A stretch of DNA of 64,000 nt. It comes from Pseudodesulfovibrio alkaliphilus (GTDB lineage Bacteria > Desulfobacterota > Desulfovibrionia > Desulfovibrionales > Desulfovibrionaceae). The DNA lies in NCBI RefSeq assembly GCF_009729555.1, contig NZ_WODC01000001.1:310001-374000 (forward strand), given 5' to 3'. Positions 43,756 through 53,559 of this stretch are shown one piece after another. Made by a program: the position numbers and the translations under genes. Every line of letters begins with the position of its first letter. Positions within the stretch are counted from its first letter, which is position 1. The notes under the pieces are model-generated. The model ran no database searches. It was not told the origin of the DNA and was given only the letters and a program-made list of their open reading frames with translations.

Positions 43756-43791
43756 GGAACATGATTTGGAACACGGTTTGGAACAGCTTTT
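43756..43791. repeat. Three tandem 12-bp units
   Basis: GGAACATGATTT, GGAACACGGTTT and GGAACAGCTTTT follow each other exactly in the 89-bp gap between the LUD and UPF0280 genes. They might be a regulator-binding array or slipped-strand duplication. Confidence 0.5.
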
Positions 43792-43798
43792 CCACAAC

Positions 43799-44452
43799 CT
43801 AGAGCCCAAGATCCTCGTTGATGAGCACCACCTTGATCCGCCCCTTGGGCAGACATTTCTCGGTAATGGTCCAGACGTTGCATATGCGTTGGGGCGAGTC
43901 GCAGTCCATGCAATAGCCCGTCTTGGCGCATGGCGTCTTCATGTCAAGCCGCATGGCGTTGACCGGAGCGGAATATTCCTTGACCCGGTTCATGGCCCGC
44001 TCAAGGTCGGGCACAAGCTTGTTGCGGCCCACAAGGACGATCACGTTCCTGGGACCGAAGGTGATGGCTCCGCAGCGGTTGCCGTACATGTCCAGATTGA
44101 CCAGGGCTCCCTCGGCGGTGATCGCGTTGGCACCGGAAAAATAGCAATCCACCAGAAGGGCGCGGCGGCGCAATTCATATTTCTCATCGGCAGAAAGGCT
44201 TTTGTCCCAGGGGTCCAGCACCGCAAACCCGCCGTCAGCCGCAATCCGCTCGTGCAACCCGGTTGCCACAAGGGTGGCCGAACCGCCCCAGGACACTGTC
44301 TTGGGTTGCAGGGCGGGCAGGATTTCGCCAAGGACCAGCTCTCCCGCCGCCTTCACCGACTCGACCAGATAAGCGTCAAAGCCGTTGCCCGCCAGTTGCA
44401 GCTTCACCTCGCGCAGGGCGAGTTCCCAGTAGGCGTCTATGGGATTGTCCAT
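43799..44452 (-). CDS. LUD-domain (LutC/YkgG-like) lactate utilisation protein
   Basis: The 217-residue protein belongs to the LUD (DUF162) family, members of which include the LutC part of bacterial L-lactate dehydrogenase complexes. Motifs include GGSATLVATGLHERI, GANAITAEGALVNLDMYGNR, and a Cys-rich end KTPCAKTGYCMDCDSPQRICN. No LutA or LutB homologue lies beside it. The ATG 44452 is preferred (AGGAG five bases before) to GTG 44458. It and UPF0280 are on the same strand. Confidence 0.88.
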   Translation of the reverse strand: MDNPIDAYWELALREVKLQLAGNGFDAYLVESVKAAGELVLGEILPALQPKTVSWGGSATLVATGLHERIAADGGFAVLDPWDKSLSADEKYELRRRALLVDCYFSGANAITAEGALVNLDMYGNRCGAITFGPRNVIVLVGRNKLVPDLERAMNRVKEYSAPVNAMRLDMKTPCAKTGYCMDCDSPQRICNVWTITEKCLPKGRIKVVLINEDLGL

Positions 44453-44604
44453 GGTCACTCCTTATTTTATGTAATGGCCGATGCCGGAGGCCCGAAAAAA
44501 ACCGCAAAAAAACTCTCGCCATCCGACTTGAAAACCTGTAGCAGATTGCGCGGCCGACAGGAAGCCCCGATACCCGCCCGACAGGCAGATGCGCCGCTTT
44601 TGCC

Positions 44605-44633
44605 TTGACGACAGCCGTGACTCCGGTTATATG
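44605..44633 (+). promoter_or_regulatory. Promoter of rpmH-rnpA
   Basis: TTGACG (44605-44610), a 17-nt spacer and TATATG (44628-44633) precede rpmH, predicting transcription from about 44640. Confidence 0.75.
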
Positions 44634-44689
44634 CTTCCGTTCGACAGGGTTCCTGTTTCTAAAAAAACACACTCTCAGGAGATACCGAT

Positions 44690-44824
44690 ATGAAACGTAC
44701 TTACCAGCCCAGCAAATGCCGCCGCAAGCGGACCCACGGATTCCTGGTGCGCTCGCGCACCAAGAACGGTCGCGCAGTGCTCCGCCGCCGTCGCGCCAAG
44801 GGACGCAAGAGATTATCCGTCTAA
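44690..44824 (+). CDS. rpmH: 50S ribosomal protein L34
   Basis: The 44-residue basic protein begins [20 protein letters not shown] and ends GRKRLSV, the full L34 sequence type. A CAGGAGA site lies eight bases before the ATG. All of it after the first nine codons overlaps the reading frame of rnpA, in a different frame. Confidence 0.98.
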   Translation: MKRTYQPSKCRRKRTHGFLVRSRTKNGRAVLRRRRAKGRKRLSV

Positions 44825-45183
44825 ACTGGGGCAAGGAGCGCCGCCTGCTTGCCCGCCTCCAGTTCGGGACATGTTACGAGCAGGGCAAAAAGCACTTCTC
44901 CAAGAGCTTTATCCTGTTCATTGTTCGTCGCGAGTCCGGGTCGGGCGGCCTGCGCCTGGGCCTGACCGTCAGCAGGAAAATGGGCAATGCGGTGGCGCGC
45001 AACCGAATCAAAAGGGTGGTGCGCGAGTACTTCCGGCTGCATCAGTACGATTTCGAGCTGCCTCTTGATATCGTCGTCGTTCCCAAGCGGAACCTGGAGG
45101 CCGATCAGCTGGACCTCGCCCTGGCCACAGAAGAGTTCACCCCGCTTTTATCCCGCCTCAAGGCGCAAGCGGCGGCCTCGTAA
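44716..45183 (+). CDS. rnpA: Ribonuclease P protein component
   Basis: RnpA is the protein cofactor of RNase P, which trims tRNA 5' ends. The conserved domain starts near base 44830 ([26 protein letters not shown]) and includes [26 protein letters not shown] with the RNR motif. Between the promoter and that domain the only canonical in-frame start is ATG 44716, inside rpmH. This gives a 155-residue protein with a 38-residue Pro/Gln/Arg-rich N-terminal extension read from the rpmH bases. The alternatives are ATT 44812 or CTG 44845. The true start needs protein data. yidD follows. Confidence 0.9.
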   Translation: MPPQADPRIPGALAHQERSRSAPPPSRQGTQEIIRLNWGKERRLLARLQFGTCYEQGKKHFSKSFILFIVRRESGSGGLRLGLTVSRKMGNAVARNRIKRVVREYFRLHQYDFELPLDIVVVPKRNLEADQLDLALATEEFTPLLSRLKAQAAAS

Positions 45184-45191
45184 GTGAGGAA

Positions 45192-45488
45192 ATGATGCGC
45201 GCTCTTTTTCTTGCGCTCATTTGGTTGTACCAAAAACTCATCTCCCCCTTGCTGCCTCCGGCATGCAGGTTCATCCCGTCGTGCTCCGAGTACGCACGGG
45301 AGGCCGTCATCCGCCACGGAGCGCTCAAGGGCGGCCTTCTTGCGTCGTGGCGCCTGCTCCGCTGTCAGCCTCTATGCCGCGGGGGATACGACCCCGTCCC
45401 GGCCGTCTGGCCCACCGACAAACTCAAAGCGAGAATCATCCCATGGAAAAGAAGGAGCAACTCCGCCTTGTCCTCGCCCTGGTCCTAA
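45192..45488 (+). CDS. yidD: YidD membrane protein insertion efficiency factor
   Basis: The 98-residue protein has the family hallmarks [29 protein letters not shown] and [14 protein letters not shown] with conserved cysteines. YidD sits at the inner membrane and aids YidC-dependent insertion. Its 3' end overlaps yidC by 46 nt. The ATG at 45195, one codon later, has slightly better ribosome-binding-site spacing. Confidence 0.95.
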   Translation: MMRALFLALIWLYQKLISPLLPPACRFIPSCSEYAREAVIRHGALKGGLLASWRLLRCQPLCRGGYDPVPAVWPTDKLKARIIPWKRRSNSALSSPWS

Positions 45489-47101
45489 GCTTCATCGTCA
45501 TCTTCGGGTGGCAGTATCTCATGGCCCCTTCGGCCGAGGAGCAGGCGGAAATGGCCCGAAGGGCCGCCGAGGCTGAGCGCATGGCGGCGGCGCTCACCGT
45601 CCAGGAACAGGGCGTCGCCCCGGCCCCGGCAACCGAAGTCGGGGACTTCGCCCCCACCGAGGGCGTATCCGTCAAGGTGGACACCCCCCTGTACACGGCG
45701 GTCTTCAATTCCCAAGGCGGCATCCTCGAAAAATTCGTCCTCAAGAACTACCGCGAAACCGTCAAGGAAAACTCTCCCAACGTCGACCTCATCGGCGCCA
45801 ACGCCTTTGCCAAGGGCCCCCTCGGCCTCATCCTGACCGCAGGAGGCAGGGAAATCCACACTTGGCGCCACGGGGAATGGGCCTTCACCGGCTCGAACAT
45901 CACCCTTGGCCCGAACCAGGAACCAAAGAGCCTGACCTTCACCGGACAGGCTGGCGACTATCGCATTGAACGGACCCTTACCTTTGACCCCAAGACCTAT
46001 CACATCACCGAGTCGTCCACCATCACCACCCTGGCCGCCATCGGCGTGGAAGGCGCCGTGGCCTTCACTGCGGCGGCAAAGTCCATGTCCGCCGAGGGAG
46101 ACAGCTACAACCCCACCAAGATCGCCTACCTGAGCGTCAACGGCCGCGACGAGATGAGCGACCGCGACGACCTGCGCGACAAGGGCTTTTTCGCCCCGGC
46201 AGGACTCAAGTGGGGAGCCATAGAATCCAACTACTTCCTCTTTGCGGTCATTCCGGCCAGCGACCGGGCCACCCTGGCAGCCGGTGTTCAGGACGACATC
46301 TTCCGCATGGCCGTCAGCGAGGACGCCACCTTCCTGCCCAGCGTGGCCAAGACGGTCAGAGCGTCTTACTTCCTCGGCCCAATGGACCGCGACCTGCTCG
46401 CGGCCATGCCCAACCAGCTCAAGGAGGCGGTCAACTTCGGCTGGTTCGACTTCCTGGCCAAGCCGCTGCTCATCGGCCTCAATTTCTTCTATGACTATGT
46501 GCACAACTACGGCGTGGCCATCATCCTGCTGACCATTGTCATCAAGTTGATTTTCTGGCCCCTGTCCCAGCGCAGCTTCGCCTCCATGGAAAAAATGAAG
46601 AAGCTTCAGCCCATGGTCCAGAAACTGCGTGAGAAGTACGGCGACGACAAGCAGCGCCTCAACCAGGAGACCATGGCCCTGTACAAGACCTACAAGGTCA
46701 ACCCCATGGGCGGGTGCCTGCCCATGCTCGTGCAGATTCCCGTCTTCTTCGGCCTTTACAAGGCCCTGCTTGGCGCTGTCGAGCTGCGCCACGCCCCGTT
46801 CATCGCCAAGGTGCCCTTCACGGACCTGCCCTGGCTGGTCGATCTCTCGGCCAAGGACCCATACTACGTCACCCCCATCATCATGGGCGCGACCATGTTC
46901 CTGCAACAAAAGCTGACTCCCGCGGCAGGAGACCCGACCCAGCAGAAGATCATGATGCTCCTGCCCATCGTCTTCACCTTCATGTTCCTGCAATTCCCGT
47001 CAGGACTGGTCATCTACTGGCTGTTCAACAACATTCTCTCCATCGGACAGCAGGTCATGATCGCCCGGTCAAGCAAAAAGAAAGCGGCCGATAAAGCCTA
47101 A
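45443..47101 (+). CDS. yidC: Membrane protein insertase YidC
   Basis: YidC inserts membrane proteins, alone or with SecYEG. The 552-residue protein has an N-terminal helix ([23 protein letters not shown]), a large periplasmic beta domain, and the conserved five-helix insertase core from about residue 350 ([49 protein letters not shown]). The catalytic-groove Arg is in [11 protein letters not shown]. The basic C-terminal tail is [13 protein letters not shown] 45443 follows its overlap with yidD. Confidence 0.97.
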   Translation: MEKKEQLRLVLALVLSFIVIFGWQYLMAPSAEEQAEMARRAAEAERMAAALTVQEQGVAPAPATEVGDFAPTEGVSVKVDTPLYTAVFNSQGGILEKFVLKNYRETVKENSPNVDLIGANAFAKGPLGLILTAGGREIHTWRHGEWAFTGSNITLGPNQEPKSLTFTGQAGDYRIERTLTFDPKTYHITESSTITTLAAIGVEGAVAFTAAAKSMSAEGDSYNPTKIAYLSVNGRDEMSDRDDLRDKGFFAPAGLKWGAIESNYFLFAVIPASDRATLAAGVQDDIFRMAVSEDATFLPSVAKTVRASYFLGPMDRDLLAAMPNQLKEAVNFGWFDFLAKPLLIGLNFFYDYVHNYGVAIILLTIVIKLIFWPLSQRSFASMEKMKKLQPMVQKLREKYGDDKQRLNQETMALYKTYKVNPMGGCLPMLVQIPVFFGLYKALLGAVELRHAPFIAKVPFTDLPWLVDLSAKDPYYVTPIIMGATMFLQQKLTPAAGDPTQQKIMMLLPIVFTFMFLQFPSGLVIYWLFNNILSIGQQVMIARSSKKKAADKA

Positions 47102-47146
47102 ATACCGCACCGGAGGCATTAACTCCGGCTTTGGAAGGATAATGAA

Positions 47147-48229
47147 ATGAGCGACTTCAAGGAATTCCAGGGAAAAAACCTGGACGAAGCCATCGAAAAC
47201 GCCTGTGATTATTTCAATCTCAAACGCGACCGCCTGGAAATCGAGATCATCGGCGGCGGTTCCACCGGGATATTCGGCATCATGGGTGTCAAGAAGGCCA
47301 AAGTGAAGGCCCGGCCCAGAGCCCAGGTCAACGCCTCGGACATCCTCAATGGCGAAGCGGACCCCAAACGCCGGGAGGCTCCCAAGACCCCGGAGCGTGA
47401 TCGCAAGCCCGAGCCCCGCGCCAAGGCCGAACCCAAGAACCAGGGCGAGGCCGGGACTGAAAACCGGGAGGCCCGCCAGGAACGCAAGCCCGAGTCTGCC
47501 CCCGCGCCGCAGGGCGAGCCTGTCATCGAGGCCAACGGCAACGTCGAAACCGAGCCCCGCCAGGAACGCAAGCCCCGCGAGCGCAAACCCAAATCCGACA
47601 AACCCAGGGGCGACCGGCCCCGTGCCGATCGTCAGCGCACCGAGCGGAGCCGTGAAGAACGTCCGCCCCGCGAGCGCACCCCGCGCCAGCCCAGAGCAAT
47701 GGACGAGGCAGAGGAGCATCCGCGTGCCAACCTGGCGGATATCGATCCCGTGGTCCTCCAAAAGACCGTGCATGAAGTCATGGTCAGGATTCTCACCCCC
47801 ATCATTGGCGAGACCAAACTTGAAATCACCATCGAGCCCGACCGGGTCAAGGTCTTCATCGACGATGAGGAAAACAGCGGGCTGATCATCGGCCGCGAAG
47901 GGCAGACCCTTTCCTCCATCCAGTATCTGGTCAACCGCCTCGTCTCCAGGGCCATGGAAGCCTCGGTAAGGGTCCAGGTGGATACCGGCGACTACCGCGA
48001 AAGACAGGACGACAAGCTTCGACAGGTGGCCTGGCATCTGGCCGAAAAGGCGGGCAGCCTGGGCCGCACCCAATCCACCAAGCCCTTGTCCTCCTACCAC
48101 AGGCGCGTGATTCATCTCGCCCTGCAGGACAACGAAACGGTCTTCACCCGCTCCAAGGGCGAGGGACCGATGAAACGGGTGCTCATCGTGCCCAAGGCCC
48201 GCAGAAACGGCAACAGCTCGCGCTACTAG
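47147..48229 (+). CDS. jag: Jag/KhpB-family RNA-binding protein (Jag_N, KH, R3H)
   Basis: The 360-residue protein has an N-terminal Jag domain (FQGKNLDEAIENACDYFNLKRD), a 140-residue low-complexity Arg/Pro/Glu-rich linker, a KH domain with GREGQTLSSIQYLVNRL, and a C-terminal R3H domain. In the R3H, the usual Arg-X3-His core appears as SSYHRRVIHLALQ. Jag proteins bind RNA and affect cell division in Gram-positives. The gene is in its usual place between yidC and mnmE. The long linker is an expansion relative to Gram-positive homologues. A terminator follows. Confidence 0.92.
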   Translation: MSDFKEFQGKNLDEAIENACDYFNLKRDRLEIEIIGGGSTGIFGIMGVKKAKVKARPRAQVNASDILNGEADPKRREAPKTPERDRKPEPRAKAEPKNQGEAGTENREARQERKPESAPAPQGEPVIEANGNVETEPRQERKPRERKPKSDKPRGDRPRADRQRTERSREERPPRERTPRQPRAMDEAEEHPRANLADIDPVVLQKTVHEVMVRILTPIIGETKLEITIEPDRVKVFIDDEENSGLIIGREGQTLSSIQYLVNRLVSRAMEASVRVQVDTGDYRERQDDKLRQVAWHLAEKAGSLGRTQSTKPLSSYHRRVIHLALQDNETVFTRSKGEGPMKRVLIVPKARRNGNSSRY

Positions 48230-48239
48230 CGACCATGTC

Positions 48240-48272
48240 GGGGCCGGCGGAGCGAAATCCCCGGCCCCTTTT
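48240..48272 (+). terminator. Terminator after jag
   Basis: GGGGCCGG (48240-48247) pairs with CCGGCCCC (48261-48268), followed by TTTT, between jag and mnmE. Confidence 0.75.
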
Positions 48273-48397
48273 CCTCCCGCCAGACCTGCGCCGGGGAAGA
48301 CAGCGGGATCTGCCCCAGATACCCTGCGGAGCCCTCGGGGCAAGCCCCGGCTCGCCACCCCAACCCACGGGTTCCTTTTCGGACCCCGGAGTGCGGA

Positions 48398-49807
48398 ATG
48401 CCTGACCCGCGACGCGCACACGACACCATCGCCGCCATCGCCACCCCGCCCGGCGACGGCGGCGTGGGCATCATCCGCCTAAGCGGCGTCTCCAGCCGGA
48501 GCATCGCCGCCCGGATGTTCCGCCCTGCCCGGCCCTCCTTCACGGACTTCACGCCCTACACCCTGCACTACGGCCGGATCGTCGCCTCCGACGGAGCGGT
48601 TCTCGACGATGTCCTGGTGGCCTTCATGCCCGGTCCCGGCTCCTACACTGGTGAAGATGTTGTGGAAATCAACTGCCACGGCGGTCGCGCCGTGCTGGCT
48701 GCCGTGCTGGAAGAGACCTTGCGCCAGGGTGCGCGTCTGGCCGAACGCGGGGAGTTCACCTATCGCGCCTTCATGCACGGCCGCCTGGACCTGACCCAGG
48801 CCGAGGCCGTGGCCGAGATGATCCACGCACCAAGCCGGAGCGCTTTGCATCTGGCACAGGCCAAACTCTCGGGCCTGCTCGGCAGGCGCATCACCGAACT
48901 GCGGTCCGGCCTGGAATCCCTGCGGGCCAGGCTCGCTGTGGCCGTGGATTTTCCTGAAGATGAAGTGGAGTGCCTCGCCCCCGGGGAATTGGCCGGAGAC
49001 GCGGCCCGCATCCGCGCTGAAATCGACGCCCTGCTAGGGGCGGTGGACCGCTCCAGGACATGGCGGGAAGGCGCACTGGTGGTCCTGGCCGGACGGGTCA
49101 ACGCAGGCAAATCGAGCCTGATGAACGCCCTGCTCGGCCATGACAGGGCCATTGTCACCGACCAGCCCGGCACCACCCGCGACTACCTGGAGGAATCCCT
49201 GAATCTAGACGGCCTCCTGGTCCGCCTGGTTGACACGGCGGGTATGCGGCCATGCCTTGCCGACGATTCAGGGCACGAACCCATAGACGCCGTGGAGACG
49301 GCCGGGATGCACATGGGCCAAAAGCTCATGGACAGAGCCGATCTCGTCCTGCTCCTGGCGGACGGGACCGCGCCCCTGGATGCAGCCACGCTGGAAACCG
49401 CCGCAAAGCTTTCGCCCGGTCGCGCCCTGGCCGTGCTCACCAAGCAGGATCTGCCGGGCTTTGATCCGTCCATCCGCGCCGCGCCGGGCCTGGAAACAGT
49501 CACCGTGTCTTCGACCACGGGGCACGGCCTGGATGCCCTCTGTGTCCGAATCCGCGCTCGGATTCTCGAGAACGCGGGCCAACCCGACCCGGACGAATTG
49601 GCCCCCAACGCCCGGCAGGCAGCGGCCCTGGGTCAGGCTGCGGAAGAGTTGCGTCTCCTGGAGGCCGATGCCGTGGCCGGGGTGCCTTACGACCTGCTCA
49701 GCGTACGACTGGAAACAGCCTGCGCCACCCTTTCGTCCATCACCGGAGAGATCACCTCCCAGGAGGTGTTGGACGCCATCTTCGACGCCTTCTGCATAGG
49801 GAAATAG
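48398..49807 (+). CDS. mnmE: tRNA modification GTPase MnmE
   Basis: MnmE, with MnmG, makes the cmnm5U wobble modification. The 469-residue protein has the N-terminal formyl-THF-binding domain (IAAIATPPGDGGVGIIRLSG), a helical domain, and an inserted G domain with P-loop LAGRVNAGKSSL, DQPGTTRDYLEE and VDTAGMR. The GTPase NKXD motif appears as TKQDL. The C-terminus FCIGK carries the essential Cys. GGAG precedes ATG 48398. Confidence 0.97.
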   Translation: MPDPRRAHDTIAAIATPPGDGGVGIIRLSGVSSRSIAARMFRPARPSFTDFTPYTLHYGRIVASDGAVLDDVLVAFMPGPGSYTGEDVVEINCHGGRAVLAAVLEETLRQGARLAERGEFTYRAFMHGRLDLTQAEAVAEMIHAPSRSALHLAQAKLSGLLGRRITELRSGLESLRARLAVAVDFPEDEVECLAPGELAGDAARIRAEIDALLGAVDRSRTWREGALVVLAGRVNAGKSSLMNALLGHDRAIVTDQPGTTRDYLEESLNLDGLLVRLVDTAGMRPCLADDSGHEPIDAVETAGMHMGQKLMDRADLVLLLADGTAPLDAATLETAAKLSPGRALAVLTKQDLPGFDPSIRAAPGLETVTVSSTTGHGLDALCVRIRARILENAGQPDPDELAPNARQAAALGQAAEELRLLEADAVAGVPYDLLSVRLETACATLSSITGEITSQEVLDAIFDAFCIGK

Positions 49808-49809
49808 CC

Positions 49810-50097
49810 ATGACCGAGAGCAAACAATCCTCCGAACGCCCCGAAAGCATTGATGTCGCCCACGTCACCTGCGGGCTTGTGCCCCTGATGCAAACCCATC
49901 TGGGCGGCACCCCCCCCGAGGTGGAGTCTGTGGAATTCCGCGTCCGTCAGGGCATTGAGGTCGAGCTGTGGAATGCCTTTGGCACGGGGCGGCAGTGGCG
50001 GCTGGTCGAGATCAGAAATGATCTTTTCACCGATGTGGCCCGGTTCGTGCGCGTGGAGCAGGACGACCTGGACCCCCTGGGGCTGCTCGAATTTTAA
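49810..50097 (+). CDS. Hypothetical protein
   Basis: The 95-residue protein starts two bases after mnmE and has no motif I recognise. It has a polar N-terminus, then VAHVTCGLVPLMQTHLGG and VEFRVRQGIEVELWNAFGTG, suggesting a small alpha/beta domain. Spacing suggests cotranscription with mnmE. Codon use fits the neighbourhood. Confidence 0.6.
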   Translation: MTESKQSSERPESIDVAHVTCGLVPLMQTHLGGTPPEVESVEFRVRQGIEVELWNAFGTGRQWRLVEIRNDLFTDVARFVRVEQDDLDPLGLLEF

Positions 50098-50178
50098 GCC
50101 GCATCCAGCGGGTTGTCTTCGCGGCCCGAGGGGATTATGACTCGGGCTGCCGCTTCGACCAACCCACGGAGAACCACC

Positions 50179-50625
50179 ATGCGCAAAGACGTGACCGTTG
50201 ATCCCCCAGTCGTCGCCGACATCCTGGCCAGGGCCGAGGTGCTTTGGCTGGCTTTCACCGACGAGCATGGGCCCTGCTGCGTACCCGTCAACTTCGCGGC
50301 CATGGAAGGCGGGCTCTGCATCCATTCGGGCCGACGCGGCCGCAAGGCGGCGGCTCTGGACTCGGGAGCGCTCCTGGCCTTTTCGGCGGCTGTGGACCTC
50401 GAACCAAAGACCGGGGACGCAGCCTGCAAATACGGCTACCGCTTCCGCTCGGTCATGGGCACGGGCAGACCCCGCCGCGTCGAGGGCGAAGAAATACACA
50501 CCGTCCTTGACGCCATCACCCTGAAATACGCGGGGAAACCGCTGCCCTACGAAGACAGGCCCCTGGCAGCCACTGTCGCCTATGTCATCGACATCGCCGC
50601 CATCACCGCACGCATCAAGGAGTAA
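50179..50625 (+). CDS. Pyridoxamine 5'-phosphate oxidase-fold (flavin-binding) protein
   Basis: The 148-residue protein looks like a small PNPOx-like split-barrel FMN protein. LARAEVLWLAFTDEHGPCCVPVNFA and GLCIHSGRRGRKAAALDSG are the typical FMN-phosphate-side motifs, and SVMGTGRPRRVEGEE is the second barrel strand pair. Nitroimidazole-resistance (NimA-type) proteins are related. No enzymatic function can be assigned. ATG 50179 has CGGAG upstream. It is followed at 3 nt by the SGNH hydrolase gene. Confidence 0.82.
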   Translation: MRKDVTVDPPVVADILARAEVLWLAFTDEHGPCCVPVNFAAMEGGLCIHSGRRGRKAAALDSGALLAFSAAVDLEPKTGDAACKYGYRFRSVMGTGRPRRVEGEEIHTVLDAITLKYAGKPLPYEDRPLAATVAYVIDIAAITARIKE

Positions 50626-50628
50626 GCC

Positions 50629-51207
50629 ATGGTCATCTGCTATTTCGGAGATTCCCTGACCCTGGGCGTGGGCGACGAGGCGGGCATGGGCTGGCCGGGC
50701 AGGCTGGGCGTCGCCCTGCGCCGCGAGGGCGTCGAGGCCACGGCCTACAATCTCGGGGTGCGGCGCGATGCCACGGTACGCATGCAGCACCGTTGGCGGG
50801 CCGAGACCATGGTCCGGCGCATGGAAAACACTCCGCTCAGGCTGGTCTTCAACTTCGGCGTGGCCGATGTGTTCAACAATATCGGCACCGAGGAATCCCT
50901 GGGCGCGGCCGTGGCCATGCTCACCAGGGCAAAGGCCGAGGCCGAGGTGCTGGTGATCGGCCCCACCCCTGTGAACGACCGGAACAAACGCGAGGCCATC
51001 GCCGGTCTGTCGCGCCTCTTCCAATCCATGTGCCAACGCCTGGATATCCCCTTTGTACCCGCCATTGACGCCATGCACCGCTCCTTTGTCTACGGACAGG
51101 CCTTAAACGACGGCGACGGGGTCCACCCCGCCGGGGCGGGCTACGCCGATTTGGCCGAACACATTCTCAAGCACGACGCGGCCCGCGCCTTCTTCGGGCT
51201 CAAATAG
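50629..51207 (+). CDS. GDSL/SGNH-family hydrolase
   Basis: The 192-residue protein begins VICYFGDSLTLGVGDEAG (block I, catalytic Ser in GDSL) and ends with DGVHPAGAGYADLAEH (block V, catalytic Asp/His). Middle blocks are less clear; the block III Asn is probably in FNFGVADVFNN. No signal peptide is present, so a cytoplasmic esterase or lipase is implied. It lies between two small-metabolism genes on the same strand. Confidence 0.9.
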   Translation: MVICYFGDSLTLGVGDEAGMGWPGRLGVALRREGVEATAYNLGVRRDATVRMQHRWRAETMVRRMENTPLRLVFNFGVADVFNNIGTEESLGAAVAMLTRAKAEAEVLVIGPTPVNDRNKREAIAGLSRLFQSMCQRLDIPFVPAIDAMHRSFVYGQALNDGDGVHPAGAGYADLAEHILKHDAARAFFGLK

Positions 51208-51218
51208 GAGGCTTTCCC

Positions 51219-52246
51219 ATGCGATCCTTTGCCAGCGACAACAACTCCGGGGCGCACCCGGCCATCATGGAGGCCGTGGTCAAAGCCAACGCGGGCCACG
51301 TCAAGTCCTACGGCGACGACGAAATATCCATCCGCACCGACGAGGTGTTCAAGGAATTCTTCGGCTCCCAGGCGCGCATCCACTACGTGACCACGGGCAC
51401 GGCCGCCAACACCCTGGGGATTCGCGCAGTGACCCACACCTACAACTCGGTCATCTGCGCCGAGCAGGCCCACATCAACAACGACGAATGCGGCGCCCCC
51501 GAGGCCTTTGGCGGCATCAAGCTGGTGCCCGTGCCCTCAAAGGACGGCAAGCTCACGCCCGGCAGTGTGGCCCCCTACCTGGGCCACATCGGATTCGTCC
51601 ACGCCAGCCAGCCCAAGGTCATCTCCATCACCCAGCCCACAGAACTGGGCAAGCTCTACACCCTCAGGGAGATCGAGAATATCGTGGAGTTCGCCCACGA
51701 CCGCGACCTGCTGGTCCATCTGGACGGCGCCCGGCTGGCCAACGCCTGCGCCGCGCTCGGCTGCTCCTTTTTCGACATGACCACCGCCCTGGATGTGGAC
51801 CTGCTCTCCTTTGGCGGCACCAAGAACGGCTGCCTCATGGGCGAGGCCGTGGTCTTCCTCAACCCGGACATCGGCGAGGGCTTCCCCTACCTGCGCAAGC
51901 AGGCCATGCAGCTGGTCTCCAAGATGCGCTTTGTCTCGGCCCAGCTCGAACGCTACCTCAAGGACGACCTGTGGCTTGAGAACGCCCGCCACGCCAACGC
52001 CATGGCCAAACGGCTGGCCGAGCGGGCCGGAGCCATCCCCGGCGTACGCATCAAGGGCAGCGTGGACTGCAACGCCATCTTCGCCCACATCCCGCCCGAG
52101 GCCACGGACATCCTGCTGCGCAAATACTACTTCTACGTCTGGGACGAGCACGACCACACCGTGCGCTGGATGACCTCCTGGGCCACCACCGAGGCCATGG
52201 TCGACGAGTTCGTGGCCGACATCGGGAAGGCCGTGCGGGCGGTGTC

Positions 52247-52250
<4 letters not shown>
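51219..52250 (+). CDS. ltaE: Low-specificity L-threonine aldolase (PLP-dependent)
   Basis: The 343-residue enzyme of fold type I cleaves threonine to glycine and acetaldehyde. It has an N-terminal SDNNSGAHPAIMEAV segment, VTTGTAANTLGI, LLVHLDGARLANA, and the PLP Lys in SFGGTKNGCLMGEAV. The length and motifs match bacterial LtaE. It overlaps the following LOG-family gene by 4 nt (ATGA). Confidence 0.92.
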
Positions 52251-52831
<581 letters not shown>

Positions 52832-52865
52832 GCACCGATCACCCCGCCGCCCAAGCGCCCGAAGG

Positions 52866-53519
52866 CTATGGGCAAACGGACTTGGCGGCGAGGGCTTCCA
52901 GCCAGGCCTCCGGGCCGTAGCCCATGACTATGGTGTCTCCGGCGATGAGGATGGGGGTGCCGGGGAGCTGTGCGGCCCGGGCCAGTTCGGCCCCGGCGGC
53001 CACGCGGGGGCCGTGCTCTTTGGCCAGACGCAGGAACAGATCGGGCAGGGTCGTGCCCTCCAGCATGTCCGGGAAGGCCGCGGTGAACTGTGCCAGGATG
53101 AGCATCCGCGCCTCGTCCAGATCGCTCACCTTGGGCTGACGCAGGTCGCGATACGCGAAATCAAGCAACGGCTTAAGCCGGTCCGTCCCGGCCACGTCCT
53201 CAATGACCCAGGCGGCCATATCCGAGCCGAGGAAGCTGCGGCCCGGAAGAAAAAGGACTTTCACCCGGCCATAGAGATCGGGATACTCGCCCACCAGCTT
53301 GTGCCCCAGGCGGCAATGCCAGCACAGGGGGTCGGTCACAATCAGCACTTCCGTGTCGCCGGTACCGCGCAACTCGACCCTGGCCGCCTCGACCAGAGCC
53401 CGATACCTGGGGGCGCATCCGCCCTCGTCTTCTGCCGCCATGGCGCTGGCCGCGGCAAAGAACAACGTCAGGACCAGGACCGGCAGGATGGGCGTTGCGC
53501 CCGCAAGGTATGGTTTCAT
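52866..53519 (-). CDS. Periplasmic thioredoxin-fold protein (DsbA-like)
   Basis: The 217-residue protein has a cleavable signal (ILPVLVLTLFFAAASAMAA) and a CWHC active-site motif in VTDPLCWHCRLGHKLV, as in DsbA-type oxidoreductases, with a cis-Pro segment LPGTPILIAGD. A helical insertion of about 100 residues lies between the two. A thiol oxidase or reductase role in the periplasm is likely; the partner is unknown. ATG 53519 is where the signal peptide starts. It converges on the LOG gene. Confidence 0.88.
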   Translation of the reverse strand: MKPYLAGATPILPVLVLTLFFAAASAMAAEDEGGCAPRYRALVEAARVELRGTGDTEVLIVTDPLCWHCRLGHKLVGEYPDLYGRVKVLFLPGRSFLGSDMAAWVIEDVAGTDRLKPLLDFAYRDLRQPKVSDLDEARMLILAQFTAAFPDMLEGTTLPDLFLRLAKEHGPRVAAGAELARAAQLPGTPILIAGDTIVMGYGPEAWLEALAAKSVCP

Positions 53520-53559
53520 GGACCGGACTCTATACCCATCCGGCCCGGATGCCAACAGA

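Noticed and set aside
44605-44692. TTG 44605 as the rnpA start
   Set aside because: TTGACG there is the -35 box of a 17-nt-spaced promoter, so it lies upstream of the transcript.
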